DNA from: Fibrobacterota bacterium
GTDB lineage: Bacteria > Fibrobacterota > Chitinivibrionia > Chitinivibrionales > JANQEN01
Direction of reading: 5' to 3'
Length of the DNA stretch: 9,684 nt
Assembly: GCA_030619215.1 (NCBI GenBank)
Contig: JAUXBV010000080.1
Span: forward strand, 1-9,684
Shown here: in pieces, positions 1-6,068 of the stretch
Layout: each line of letters opens with the position of its first letter
How positions within the stretch are numbered: the first letter of the stretch is position 1
Made by a program: the position numbers and the translations under genes
The notes under the pieces: model-generated
What the model saw: the letters and a program-made list of their open reading frames with translations, nothing else
What the model was told of the DNA's origin: nothing
Database searches by the model: none

Positions 1-1
1 G

Positions 2-3000
2 AAAAAATTTGTTACTGCATGTAATTATCCCGTGTGGGATGGTTTGGAAGTTAATACCAATTCAGAGCTTGTGCTTAGTACACGAAAAATAATAGTAGAA
101 CTTCTTTTAGCCAGGTGTCCGGATGTTAAGGTAGTACAAGATTTAGCAAAAGACCTTGGAATAAAAAAAATCAGATTCAATCAGGAAAAAAACAATTGTA
201 TTTTATGCGGATTATGCGTTAGAGTTTGTGAAGAAAGAATGGGAAGAAGTGCCATCTCACTCGTTGATAGAGGAATTAATATAAAAGTTGACACTCCCTT
301 TCATCGCAAGACAGATGTTTGTATGGCCTGCGGTTCATGTGTTTCTGTTTGTCCAACAGGTGTATTAAAACTTGAAGATATTACAACACATAAACCAGTA
401 CCTCTTCTTTCAGAATTTGATGAAGGATTAAGAACCAGATCGCCTATTTATCTTCCCTATCCTCAGGCAATACCAAATGTTCCTGCAATTGATAAAAACA
501 GTTGTGTGAATTTAAACACTGGAAAGTGTAAAATCTGTCAGGATGTATGTGAATCCAAAGCAATCGATTTTGAACAGGAAGATGAGATAGTTGATATTGA
601 AGTAGGATCAATAATATTGTCTTCAGGATTTGATGAATTCAATGCCAGTGCAATTGCAAATTACGGCTATGATGATTTTAAAAATGTAATAACAAGTATT
701 GAATTTGAAAGAATACTGAGCGCATCAGGTCCATATCAGGGACATCTTGTTAGACCATCAGATCAAACACCACCCAAAAAAATTGCGTGGATACAATGCG
801 TTGGTTCAAGAAATGTACATACAAGTAAAAACAATTATTGTTCCTCTGTATGCTGCACATATGCTATTAAAGAAGCTGTTGTTGCAAAAGAACACAGTTC
901 TGTTGATCTTGATACTGCAATTTTTTATATAGATATAAGAACTCATGGAAAAGGTTTTGAAAAATATTACGAACGTGCTAAGAACGAACAAAAAGTACGA
1001 TTTGTAAAATCACAGGTACATCGCATTTATTGTGATGAAAATGATAACCTTACTTTGAGATATATCGAAAATAATAAAATCAAAGAAGAAGAATTTGATC
1101 TTGTTGTATTATCAGTAGGGATTAAACCCAAAGTTGCCAATCAGGAACTGTCAAAGAAATTAGGTTTAGATCTTAATGAGCATGGATTTTGCCAAGTAAG
1201 CAACTTTGCACCTGTTAACACATCAAAAGATGGGATATTTACAGCCGGTGCATTTTCAGGACCAAAAGATATTCCTGAAACAGTCATGGAAGCGAGCGCT
1301 GCAGCTAGTGAAGCTTCATGTATTATATCAAGTGCCCGTCATACTCTTACCAGTAAAAAAGAATATCCTCAAGAAAGAAATATCGTTGGTGAAAAACAAC
1401 GAATCGGAGTTTTTGTCTGTCACTGTGGTGTAAACATCGGCAGTGTAGTAAATGTCAACGAAGTTAAATCTTATGCCAGCACTTTACCAAATGTAGTTTA
1501 TACAGACAACTATCTATTTACATGTTCACAAGACAGCCAACAAAATATAAAGGAAAAAATCGAACAATACCGGTTGAATAGGGTTGTGGTTGCAGCTTGT
1601 ACACCGCGGACCCATGAACCTCTTTTCCAGGAAACATTAAAAAGTGCGGGCTTGAATAAATACCTGTTTGAAATGGCAAATATACGTGACCAATGTTCCT
1701 GGGTACATATGAATGAACCGGAAAAAGCAACAGAAAAGGCAAAAGACCTCATAAGAATGTCTGTTGCAAAGGCGAAACTGATCGAGCCTCTTTTTCAAAC
1801 AAACCTGGAGGTTAACCATTCAGCCCTGGTTGTCGGAGGGGGCATTTCAGGAATGGTGAGCGCGTTGACTATTGCCAAACAGGGCTTCGGGGTTCATGTA
1901 GTAGAAAAATCTTCGCAGCTTGGAGGAATCGCCAATAACATTCATTCCACTATAGAAGGCTTTGATGTTCAGGCGTATTTAAAAGAGCTGATTGACGAAG
2001 TATCAAACAATCCATTGATTCACCTTTATACGGAAGCTGAAATCCAGGATGTGAGCGGGTATGTCGGCAATTTCAAAACCAGGCTGGTAATTGGCGCGGG
2101 TAAAGAAGAGAAGGAAATTACACACGGAGTGGTTATAATTGCCAGTGGTGGTGATATCTATAAACCGAATGAATATCTGTATGGCGAAAACCCGAATGTT
2201 TTTTCATTAATAGAACTGGAAAGTGAGATCGCAAAAAAGAATCCCCTGATTTCAACGGGCAAGAACATTGTTCTAATCCAGTGTGTTGGCTCACGGGATG
2301 ATGAGAGGCCCTATTGCAGCCGAACGTGCTGTAGTAAAGCAGTAAAGCTCGCTCTTAAATTAAAGGAAATAAACCCTGACGTAAATATCTATGTTCTGTA
2401 CCGGGACATAAGGACATACGGCTTCAAGGAGCAGTATTATCTTGAAGCAAGAGAAAAAGGCGTGATGTTTCTTCCGTATGATGTTTCAGACAAGCCTAAG
2501 GTAGAGGCAATAAATAAAGAAGGAAAAGATTTTGTCAAAGTAACTACTAATGACTTAATACTTAATGAAAGCTTCTCTATAGATGCCGATATACTTGCCC
2601 TTGCAACAGCTATTATTCCTTCACCTGACAGTAAAAAAATAGCCGGGTTTTTCAAAGTGCCGTTAAATGAAGACGGTTTCTTTATGGAAGCTCATATAAA
2701 ATTGCGCCCTGTAGATTTTCCAACTGAGGGTGTTTTTGTATGCGGACTGGCTCACAGCCCAAAATTGATTGAAGAAAGTATTACCCAGGCAAAAGCTGCG
2801 GCACCCAGAGCCACCATTATACTAAGTAAAGACAAAATAGAGTCGGGCGGCACGATAAGTACCATTGACAAGGATAAATGCAGCGGCTGCGGTATGTGCG
2901 TTGAGTTATGCCCCTTCAATGCCATAGAAATTGACGATAAAGATAACACCGCAACAATCAACGAGGCTCTATGCAAAGGATGCGGCGTATGCGCCTCATC

Positions 3001-3079
3001 GTGCCGCTGCGGTGCTGTTGATATCATGGGATTTACCGATAATGCGATTTACTCGATGATAAAGAATGGAGTGTTGTAA
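2..3079 (+). CDS. hdrA: Double HdrA-type iron-sulfur flavoprotein with NuoG-like N-terminus (5' end outside window)
   Basis: Heterodisulfide reductase subunit A-like electron hub. The reading frame is open to the window edge. Codons from position 2 read KKFVTACNYPVWDGLEV, the end of a NuoG-like [2Fe-2S] domain whose last Cys is at 20-22, so GTG at 32 is probably not the start. Numbering from the codon at 32: two CxxCxxCxxxC motifs (C56-C66, C97-C107); an HdrA-type half (about 120-435) with C158/C166/C169/C173 and C256/C270/C274/C275 (IQCVGSR) and a GD-type flavin segment (400-415), but no visible GxGxxG. A second HdrA half starts near 457 with CHCG (463-465), C498 and C523, then the FAD Rossmann motif VGGGISG (601-607), a second IQCVGSR block (749-755; C751/C762/C766/C767) and a C-terminal ferredoxin domain (C950-C960, C981-C991). 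Known for the family: HdrA is the bifurcating flavin subunit. Bifurcation here is inferred. It heads the hdr/flx cluster; its last codons run into an 8-bp repeat. Confidence 0.93.
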   Translation, partial: KKFVTACNYPVWDGLEVNTNSELVLSTRKIIVELLLARCPDVKVVQDLAKDLGIKKIRFNQEKNNCILCGLCVRVCEERMGRSAISLVDRGINIKVDTPFHRKTDVCMACGSCVSVCPTGVLKLEDITTHKPVPLLSEFDEGLRTRSPIYLPYPQAIPNVPAIDKNSCVNLNTGKCKICQDVCESKAIDFEQEDEIVDIEVGSIILSSGFDEFNASAIANYGYDDFKNVITSIEFERILSASGPYQGHLVRPSDQTPPKKIAWIQCVGSRNVHTSKNNYCSSVCCTYAIKEAVVAKEHSSVDLDTAIFYIDIRTHGKGFEKYYERAKNEQKVRFVKSQVHRIYCDENDNLTLRYIENNKIKEEEFDLVVLSVGIKPKVANQELSKKLGLDLNEHGFCQVSNFAPVNTSKDGIFTAGAFSGPKDIPETVMEASAAASEASCIISSARHTLTSKKEYPQERNIVGEKQRIGVFVCHCGVNIGSVVNVNEVKSYASTLPNVVYTDNYLFTCSQDSQQNIKEKIEQYRLNRVVVAACTPRTHEPLFQETLKSAGLNKYLFEMANIRDQCSWVHMNEPEKATEKAKDLIRMSVAKAKLIEPLFQTNLEVNHSALVVGGGISGMVSALTIAKQGFGVHVVEKSSQLGGIANNIHSTIEGFDVQAYLKELIDEVSNNPLIHLYTEAEIQDVSGYVGNFKTRLVIGAGKEEKEITHGVVIIASGGDIYKPNEYLYGENPNVFSLIELESEIAKKNPLISTGKNIVLIQCVGSRDDERPYCSRTCCSKAVKLALKLKEINPDVNIYVLYRDIRTYGFKEQYYLEAREKGVMFLPYDVSDKPKVEAINKEGKDFVKVTTNDLILNESFSIDADILALATAIIPSPDSKKIAGFFKVPLNEDGFFMEAHIKLRPVDFPTEGVFVCGLAHSPKLIEESITQAKAAAPRATIILSKDKIESGGTISTIDKDKCSGCGMCVELCPFNAIEIDDKDNTATINEALCKGCGVCASSCRCGAVDIMGFTDNAIYSMIKNGVL

Positions 3080-3167
3080 GAATGGAGTACTGGAGTCTTG
3101 GAGTGTTGGAGTAATGGATAAAAAATTAGAGTTTAGAGTAAATTTTCCAGTACTCCAGTACTCCAAT
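3067..3167. repeat. 8-bp TGGAGT tandem repeat with inverted copy, overlapping the hdrA stop
   Basis: TGGAGT occurs at 3083, 3091, 3099 and 3107, an exact 8-bp period, and again two periods earlier at 3067 inside the last hdrA codons. After an AT-rich spacer the complement ACTCCA appears at 3152 and 3160. The left arm 3081-3101 and right arm 3147-3167 can pair with 18 of 21 positions matched, around a loop of about 45 nt. In RNA this would be a long hairpin just after the hdrA stop codon. There is no T-run after it, so it is not a classical intrinsic terminator. It may instead be an mRNA-stabilising or processing structure, or a slippage-expanded microsatellite. Confidence 0.85.
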
Positions 3168-3180
3168 CCCATAGAGAGCA

Positions 3181-3191
3181 AATCGGATTAA
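3181..3191 (+). promoter_or_regulatory. 11-bp shared upstream element, copy 1 (before flxD)
   Basis: AATCGGATTAA begins 20 nt before the ATG at 3201. The identical 11-mer begins 20 nt before the ATG of the next gene (3956-3966, start at 3976). The function is unknown. It could be a leader element that affects translation or a protein-binding site. The identity and the spacing are seen directly; the role is inferred. Confidence 0.4.
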
Positions 3192-3200
3192 CAAATAGGT

Positions 3201-3641
3201 ATGGAAATGGAAAATAAAGACACCAACTGGGAACCGAAAATAATCGCTTTTCTCTGCAACTGGTGCAGCTATGCCGGTGCTGATTTAGCAGGAGTAAGCA
3301 GGCTCCAGTATCCGGCTAATATTAGAGTGATACGTGTTCCATGTTCAGGCAGGATAAGCCCGTTTTTTATACTTTCCAGTTTGCAGAATGGTGCAGACGG
3401 TGTTCTGGTCAGCGGCTGCCATCCCGGTGATTGCCATTATCTTACCGGCAACTACAGCGCCAGGAGAAAATTCGCCCTGCTGAAAAGCCAGTTGGAAAAT
3501 ATCGGCATTGAAGAGGGGCGTGTTCAATTTTCATGGGTATCCGCTTCAGAGGGAGGAAAATTCGCGGAAGTGATTAAGAAGGTGACGGAAACAGTAAAAG
3601 CGCTGGGGCCGGCAAAGAGGTTGGTTAAGAGGTGTTTGTAA
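3201..3641 (+). CDS. flxD: MvhD/FlpD-family [2Fe-2S] protein (FlxD-like)
   Basis: Small iron-sulfur protein of the MvhD family (146 aa, normal length). In known complexes this family docks on HdrA and passes it electrons from a hydrogenase, formate dehydrogenase or Flx module. Visible family residues are FLCNWCSYAGAD (C19, C22), RVPCSGR (C48) and VSGCHPGDCHYLTGN (C73, C78), which hold the [2Fe-2S] cluster. The neighbouring hdrA and flx genes, with no hydrogenase subunit present, make the FlxD assignment likely. The start is uncertain: AGG at 3197-3199 lies too close to ATG 3201 but 7 nt from the in-frame ATG at 3207, while the shared 11-bp element aligns with 3201. The gene stands alone, with repeat-filled gaps of 121 and 334 bp on either side, unlike the tight spacing further downstream. 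Confidence 0.9.
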   Translation: MEMENKDTNWEPKIIAFLCNWCSYAGADLAGVSRLQYPANIRVIRVPCSGRISPFFILSSLQNGADGVLVSGCHPGDCHYLTGNYSARRKFALLKSQLENIGIEEGRVQFSWVSASEGGKFAEVIKKVTETVKALGPAKRLVKRCL

Positions 3642-3742
3642 AGTCGATTTCGCGCCCCTGAAATCCTCTGCTTTGCAGGATTAATATGATTACCATGATT
3701 TTAACTAAGTACACATATTCATAAATATGCCGACGTTATTAA

Positions 3743-3823
3743 TCGTCCTCGTCCCTCCTCCTCGTCCTCGAAAAAAAGAAAATAAAGAAGAGACGAGGAC
3801 GAGGGACGAGGACGAGGACGAGA
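3743..3823. repeat. GACGAG-type short tandem repeat forming a large inverted repeat
   Basis: The left arm 3743-3770 consists of TCGTCC/CTC units. The right arm 3792-3823 consists of GACGAG/GAC units. The A-rich spacer 3771-3791 separates them. TCGTCCTCGTCCCTC (3743-3757) is the exact complement of 3801-3815, and CGTCCTCG (3763-3770) pairs with 3794-3801, leaving a small bulge. Degenerate repeat units continue to about 3843. This very GC-rich hairpin in an AT-rich gap would be a strong RNA structure between flxD and flxC. No T-run follows it, so a canonical terminator is not supported. Confidence 0.85.
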
Positions 3824-3910
3824 AGGATGACGAGAAGGAAGGCGATAATAAGTCATGGTATTTTCAAATAAAACCATAACGAATATTTTCAGCACTACAT
3901 CTAAAACTTA

Positions 3911-3940
3911 TTGATATAATTGAAATTAATACATTTTATA
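3911..3940 (+). promoter_or_regulatory. Possible sigma70-type promoter upstream of flxC
   Basis: TTGATA (3911-3916) and TTTATA (3935-3940) are spaced 18 nt apart. A perfect TATAAT also lies at 3915-3920, but without a good -35 box at the usual distance. The region is very AT-rich, so chance matches are likely. Its place after a strong hairpin and before flxC is the main support. This is a weak prediction. Confidence 0.25.
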
Positions 3941-3955
3941 GAAAGTTTATGAATT

Positions 3956-3966
3956 AATCGGATTAA
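3956..3966 (+). promoter_or_regulatory. 11-bp shared upstream element, copy 2 (before flxC)
   Basis: AATCGGATTAA is identical to 3181-3191, and both copies begin 20 nt before an ATG. No strong Shine-Dalgarno sequence precedes the ATG at 3976; the GGATTAAG within and after this element is the closest purine-rich stretch. The role is inferred. Confidence 0.4.
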
Positions 3967-3975
3967 GTAATTCAA

Positions 3976-4929
3976 ATGGCAGACTTATCAAGCAGTATCA
4001 GGGAAGAGGCAAAAAAGCTTTTGAAAAAGGGCGAAGCCGATGTAATAATCGGCTTTGAGAAAGGCTCATTACCCCTTTGTGCCACCCCTTGCTTTATTAG
4101 AAATGAAGCGGATGTTGAAAAGCTGATATGGAATGAGTTCTGCGGAAATAACCTGAGCCGGTATCTAATAAAAGCCAAAGGAAAAGTCGGTATTATTGCA
4201 AAAGGATGCGATACTCGCGCTATTGTTGAGCTTATAAAAGAAAAACAGGTTCAAAGAGAGCAGATTGTAATAATCGGCGTACCGTGCGAAGGGATGGTTG
4301 ACAGAAAACAAATAATGATGAGGTGTCAGGGGAATAAAATTACTAACGTTGAAGATCGGGATGAACGGTTGTTAATTACGGGCGATTTATTAAATGTAGC
4401 TGTTAAAAAAGACGAATGTCTTTATCCGGGCTGTCAGGTATGCACTAACAGGAATCCGGTTATGTATGATGTGTTAATTGGAAGCACAAGCGAGGAACAG
4501 CAGACTGATGAGTTTACGGATGTAACTAATTTTGACGGGAAATCCTCTGAGGAGAGATGGGAATATATCACTCATGAGATAAGCAAATGCATACGCTGTT
4601 ATGCCTGCAGAAACGCCTGCCCCTTATGCTATTGTAAAGAGTGCTTTGTTGACACCACCCAACCCCAATGGGTCGGTAAAACAACCGGGCAGACCGATAC
4701 GCTTTTATTTCATATTATGCGCTCTATTCACCTTGCCGGCAGATGTGTCGAGTGTGGTGCATGCGAGCGGGCCTGCCCTGTGACGGTGGATATAAGAAAA
4801 CTCAACAGGAAAATGTCTGCTGATGTTAAAAAACTGTTTGATTATAAAACAGGATTAGATATCGATCAACCGGCTCCTCTCTCAACATTCAAACCCGATG
4901 ATTCAGAGGAGTTCATGCTTGATATATAG
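3976..4929 (+). CDS. flxC: FlxC-like iron-sulfur protein (FrhB-like N-terminus, dicluster C-terminus)
   Basis: A 317-aa soluble protein. The N-terminal part resembles the coenzyme F420 hydrogenase/dehydrogenase beta family, with VGIIAKGCDTRA (71-82) and IIGVPCEGMVD (99-109). DECLYPGCQVC (C148, C153, C156) may hold a further site. The C-terminal part has two ferredoxin motifs: CIRCYACRNACP (C205, C208, C211, C215), followed at once by further cysteines C218/C220/C223, and CVECGACERACP (C257, C260, C263, C267). The expected role is to carry electrons between the NAD(P)H-oxidising FlxA/FlxB and FlxD/HdrA. It lies 20 nt before flxB, so the two are probably co-transcribed. The start is the first ATG of the frame and the ribosome binding site is weak. 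The match to FlxC rests on gene context as much as on sequence. It is not F420-specific on this evidence. Confidence 0.8.
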   Translation: MADLSSSIREEAKKLLKKGEADVIIGFEKGSLPLCATPCFIRNEADVEKLIWNEFCGNNLSRYLIKAKGKVGIIAKGCDTRAIVELIKEKQVQREQIVIIGVPCEGMVDRKQIMMRCQGNKITNVEDRDERLLITGDLLNVAVKKDECLYPGCQVCTNRNPVMYDVLIGSTSEEQQTDEFTDVTNFDGKSSEERWEYITHEISKCIRCYACRNACPLCYCKECFVDTTQPQWVGKTTGQTDTLLFHIMRSIHLAGRCVECGACERACPVTVDIRKLNRKMSADVKKLFDYKTGLDIDQPAPLSTFKPDDSEEFMLDI

Positions 4930-4949
4930 TATTTGTATGGAATCGTATA

Positions 4950-5987
4950 ATGGATTATAAAACAATTAAAAAAAGCGAAATAACCGAATTCCTTGACAAC
5001 TTAATTAAGGAGTACGAAATAGCTGCTCCAATCGAGAAAGATGATATTGTTGTCTTTGACAAAATCAAATCAAGTAATGGGGTAATCCTTGAGTACTCCA
5101 ATTCTGTAAAATCACCGAAAAAATTTGTTATACCTCAGTTTGAAACTTTAATATCCTATAACACTAACGAAGATACAACAAACGTAAAAGAACATCTTGA
5201 CGAACAAAAACAGTTTATTCTCTTTGGAGCAAGGCCTTGTGACGCAAGAAGCTTTTTATTCCTTGATAAAGTTTTTAGCGATGAGAAAAATAGAGATATC
5301 TATTATAAAAACAGGAGAGATGTTGTGCTAATTATATCTCTTGGTTGTACACAGCCCCAGGAAACCTGCTTCTGTACTACCACCGGTGGAGGGCCATTCT
5401 CATCGGAAGGCTCGGATTTATTATTGGTTGATATTGGTGATGACTACATCATTCAGGTAATTACTGATAAAGGAGCAGAGCTTGTTAAAAAGCTTGGCCT
5501 TAAAAACGCACAAAAAGATGAACTAGCTGAAATGGACAGGGTTATAAAAAAGAGCGAGGCAAAGATAGAGCCTGATTTAGAATTAAACAATCTGAAAGAT
5601 AAATTAGATAACTCATTTGATGGTTCAGATTGGGAAACTCTAACCGAAAAATGTTTAAGCTGCGGAGTCTGCACCTATCTCTGCCCCACGTGCCACTGCT
5701 TTGATATTGTTGACGAGGAAAAAAACCGGAAAGGAGAGAGGATCCGCATCTGGGATTCCTGCCAGTTCCCCCATTTTACCATGCAGGCGTCCGGATTTAA
5801 TCCCAGGCCAACGTATAAAGAAAGATACAGGCAGCGTATTATGCACAAATTCAGCTATTGCATCGACAATTATAACATGGTTGGCTGCGTGGGGTGCGGG
5901 CGATGTATTTCGGAATGCCCGGTAAACCTGGATATTCGTCAGGTGTTAACTTCTTTATATTACAGTATGTTGAGCGGGAGGACATGA
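4950..5987 (+). CDS. flxB: HydB/AsrA-like 4Fe-4S dicluster protein (FlxB-like)
   Basis: A 345-aa protein of the sulfhydrogenase beta (HydB)/anaerobic sulfite reductase A (AsrA) type, whose members relay electrons next to an FAD/NAD(P)-binding subunit. Seen: FGARPCDARSF (92-102), SLGCTQPQETCFC (130-142), then CLSCGVCTYLCPTCHC (C235, C238, C241, C245, with C248 and C250) and CVGCGRCISECPVN (C313, C316, C319, C323), followed by the usual LDIRQV ending. Length is normal for the family. The next gene is the matching FlxA/HydG-type flavin subunit, as in hyd, asr and flx operons. The stop codon overlaps a tiny frame in ATGA (5984-5987). The role is assigned by family and context. Confidence 0.87.
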   Translation: MDYKTIKKSEITEFLDNLIKEYEIAAPIEKDDIVVFDKIKSSNGVILEYSNSVKSPKKFVIPQFETLISYNTNEDTTNVKEHLDEQKQFILFGARPCDARSFLFLDKVFSDEKNRDIYYKNRRDVVLIISLGCTQPQETCFCTTTGGGPFSSEGSDLLLVDIGDDYIIQVITDKGAELVKKLGLKNAQKDELAEMDRVIKKSEAKIEPDLELNNLKDKLDNSFDGSDWETLTEKCLSCGVCTYLCPTCHCFDIVDEEKNRKGERIRIWDSCQFPHFTMQASGFNPRPTYKERYRQRIMHKFSYCIDNYNMVGCVGCGRCISECPVNLDIRQVLTSLYYSMLSGRT

Positions 5988-6012
5988 TAATGGCCTATCC
6001 GCTCTTACATAA

Positions 6013-6053
6013 TGTTATACTGATAAATCAGTATCTTGTACTTTAGTATAACA
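6013..6053 (+). promoter_or_regulatory. Mutually exclusive hairpins in the flxB-flxA gap
   Basis: TGTTATACT (6013-6021) is the perfect complement of AGTATAACA (6045-6053). The nested ATACTGA (6017-6023) is the perfect complement of TCAGTAT (6028-6034) with a TAAA loop. Both stems use 6017-6021, so an RNA could form only one at a time. The outer stem ends 3 nt before the flxA Shine-Dalgarno (AGAGG, 6057-6061). This could tune flxA translation or act as a two-fold protein-binding site. It could also be chance in AT-rich DNA. Confidence 0.45.
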
Positions 6054-6056
6054 AGT

Positions 6057-6061
6057 AGAGG
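6057..6061 (+). promoter_or_regulatory. Ribosome binding site deciding the flxA start
   Basis: AGAGG lies 7 nt before ATG 6069. It makes 6069 the start rather than the upstream in-frame TTG at 6036, which has no such site and would add residues not typical of the family. Confidence 0.75.
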
Positions 6062-6068
6062 AAATAAG

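Larger units (their letters stand above)
3642..3975. other. 334-bp gene-free gap between flxD and flxC
   Basis: No credible reading frame was found. From left to right it holds: a small bulged hairpin at 3662-3682 (AATCC..TGC TTT GCA..GGATT); a perfect 6-bp stem CATATT/AATATG at 3714-3729; the large GACGAG-type inverted repeat (3743-3823) with degenerate tail; an AT-rich stretch 3850-3955 that could host a promoter; and the shared 11-mer at 3956. The length and content suggest a break in the operon where downstream expression could be set separately. Confidence 0.7.

Noticed and set aside
2752..3027. Minus-strand frame opposite the HdrA C-terminal ferredoxin domain
   Set aside because: It is a shadow of the real gene; its His/Pro-rich translation comes from reading Cys/Gly codons backwards.
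3067..3823. Possible CRISPR array in the repeat-rich gaps
   Set aside because: Units are 6-8 bp without unique spacers of CRISPR length, and there are no cas genes. They are simple tandem and inverted repeats.
3743..3823. Rho-independent terminator between flxD and flxC
   Set aside because: The stem is GC-rich and long, but no T-run follows on the plus strand; the 3' flank continues as GA-rich repeat.
3976..4929. FlxC as an F420-dependent enzyme
   Set aside because: Only the N-terminal fold resembles the FrhB family. Context is NAD(P)H-linked and no F420-binding evidence is visible.
6036..6068. TTG start for flxA that would add 11 residues
   Set aside because: It has no ribosome binding site, and the added residues are unlike family members. 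ATG 6069 has AGAGG at the right distance.
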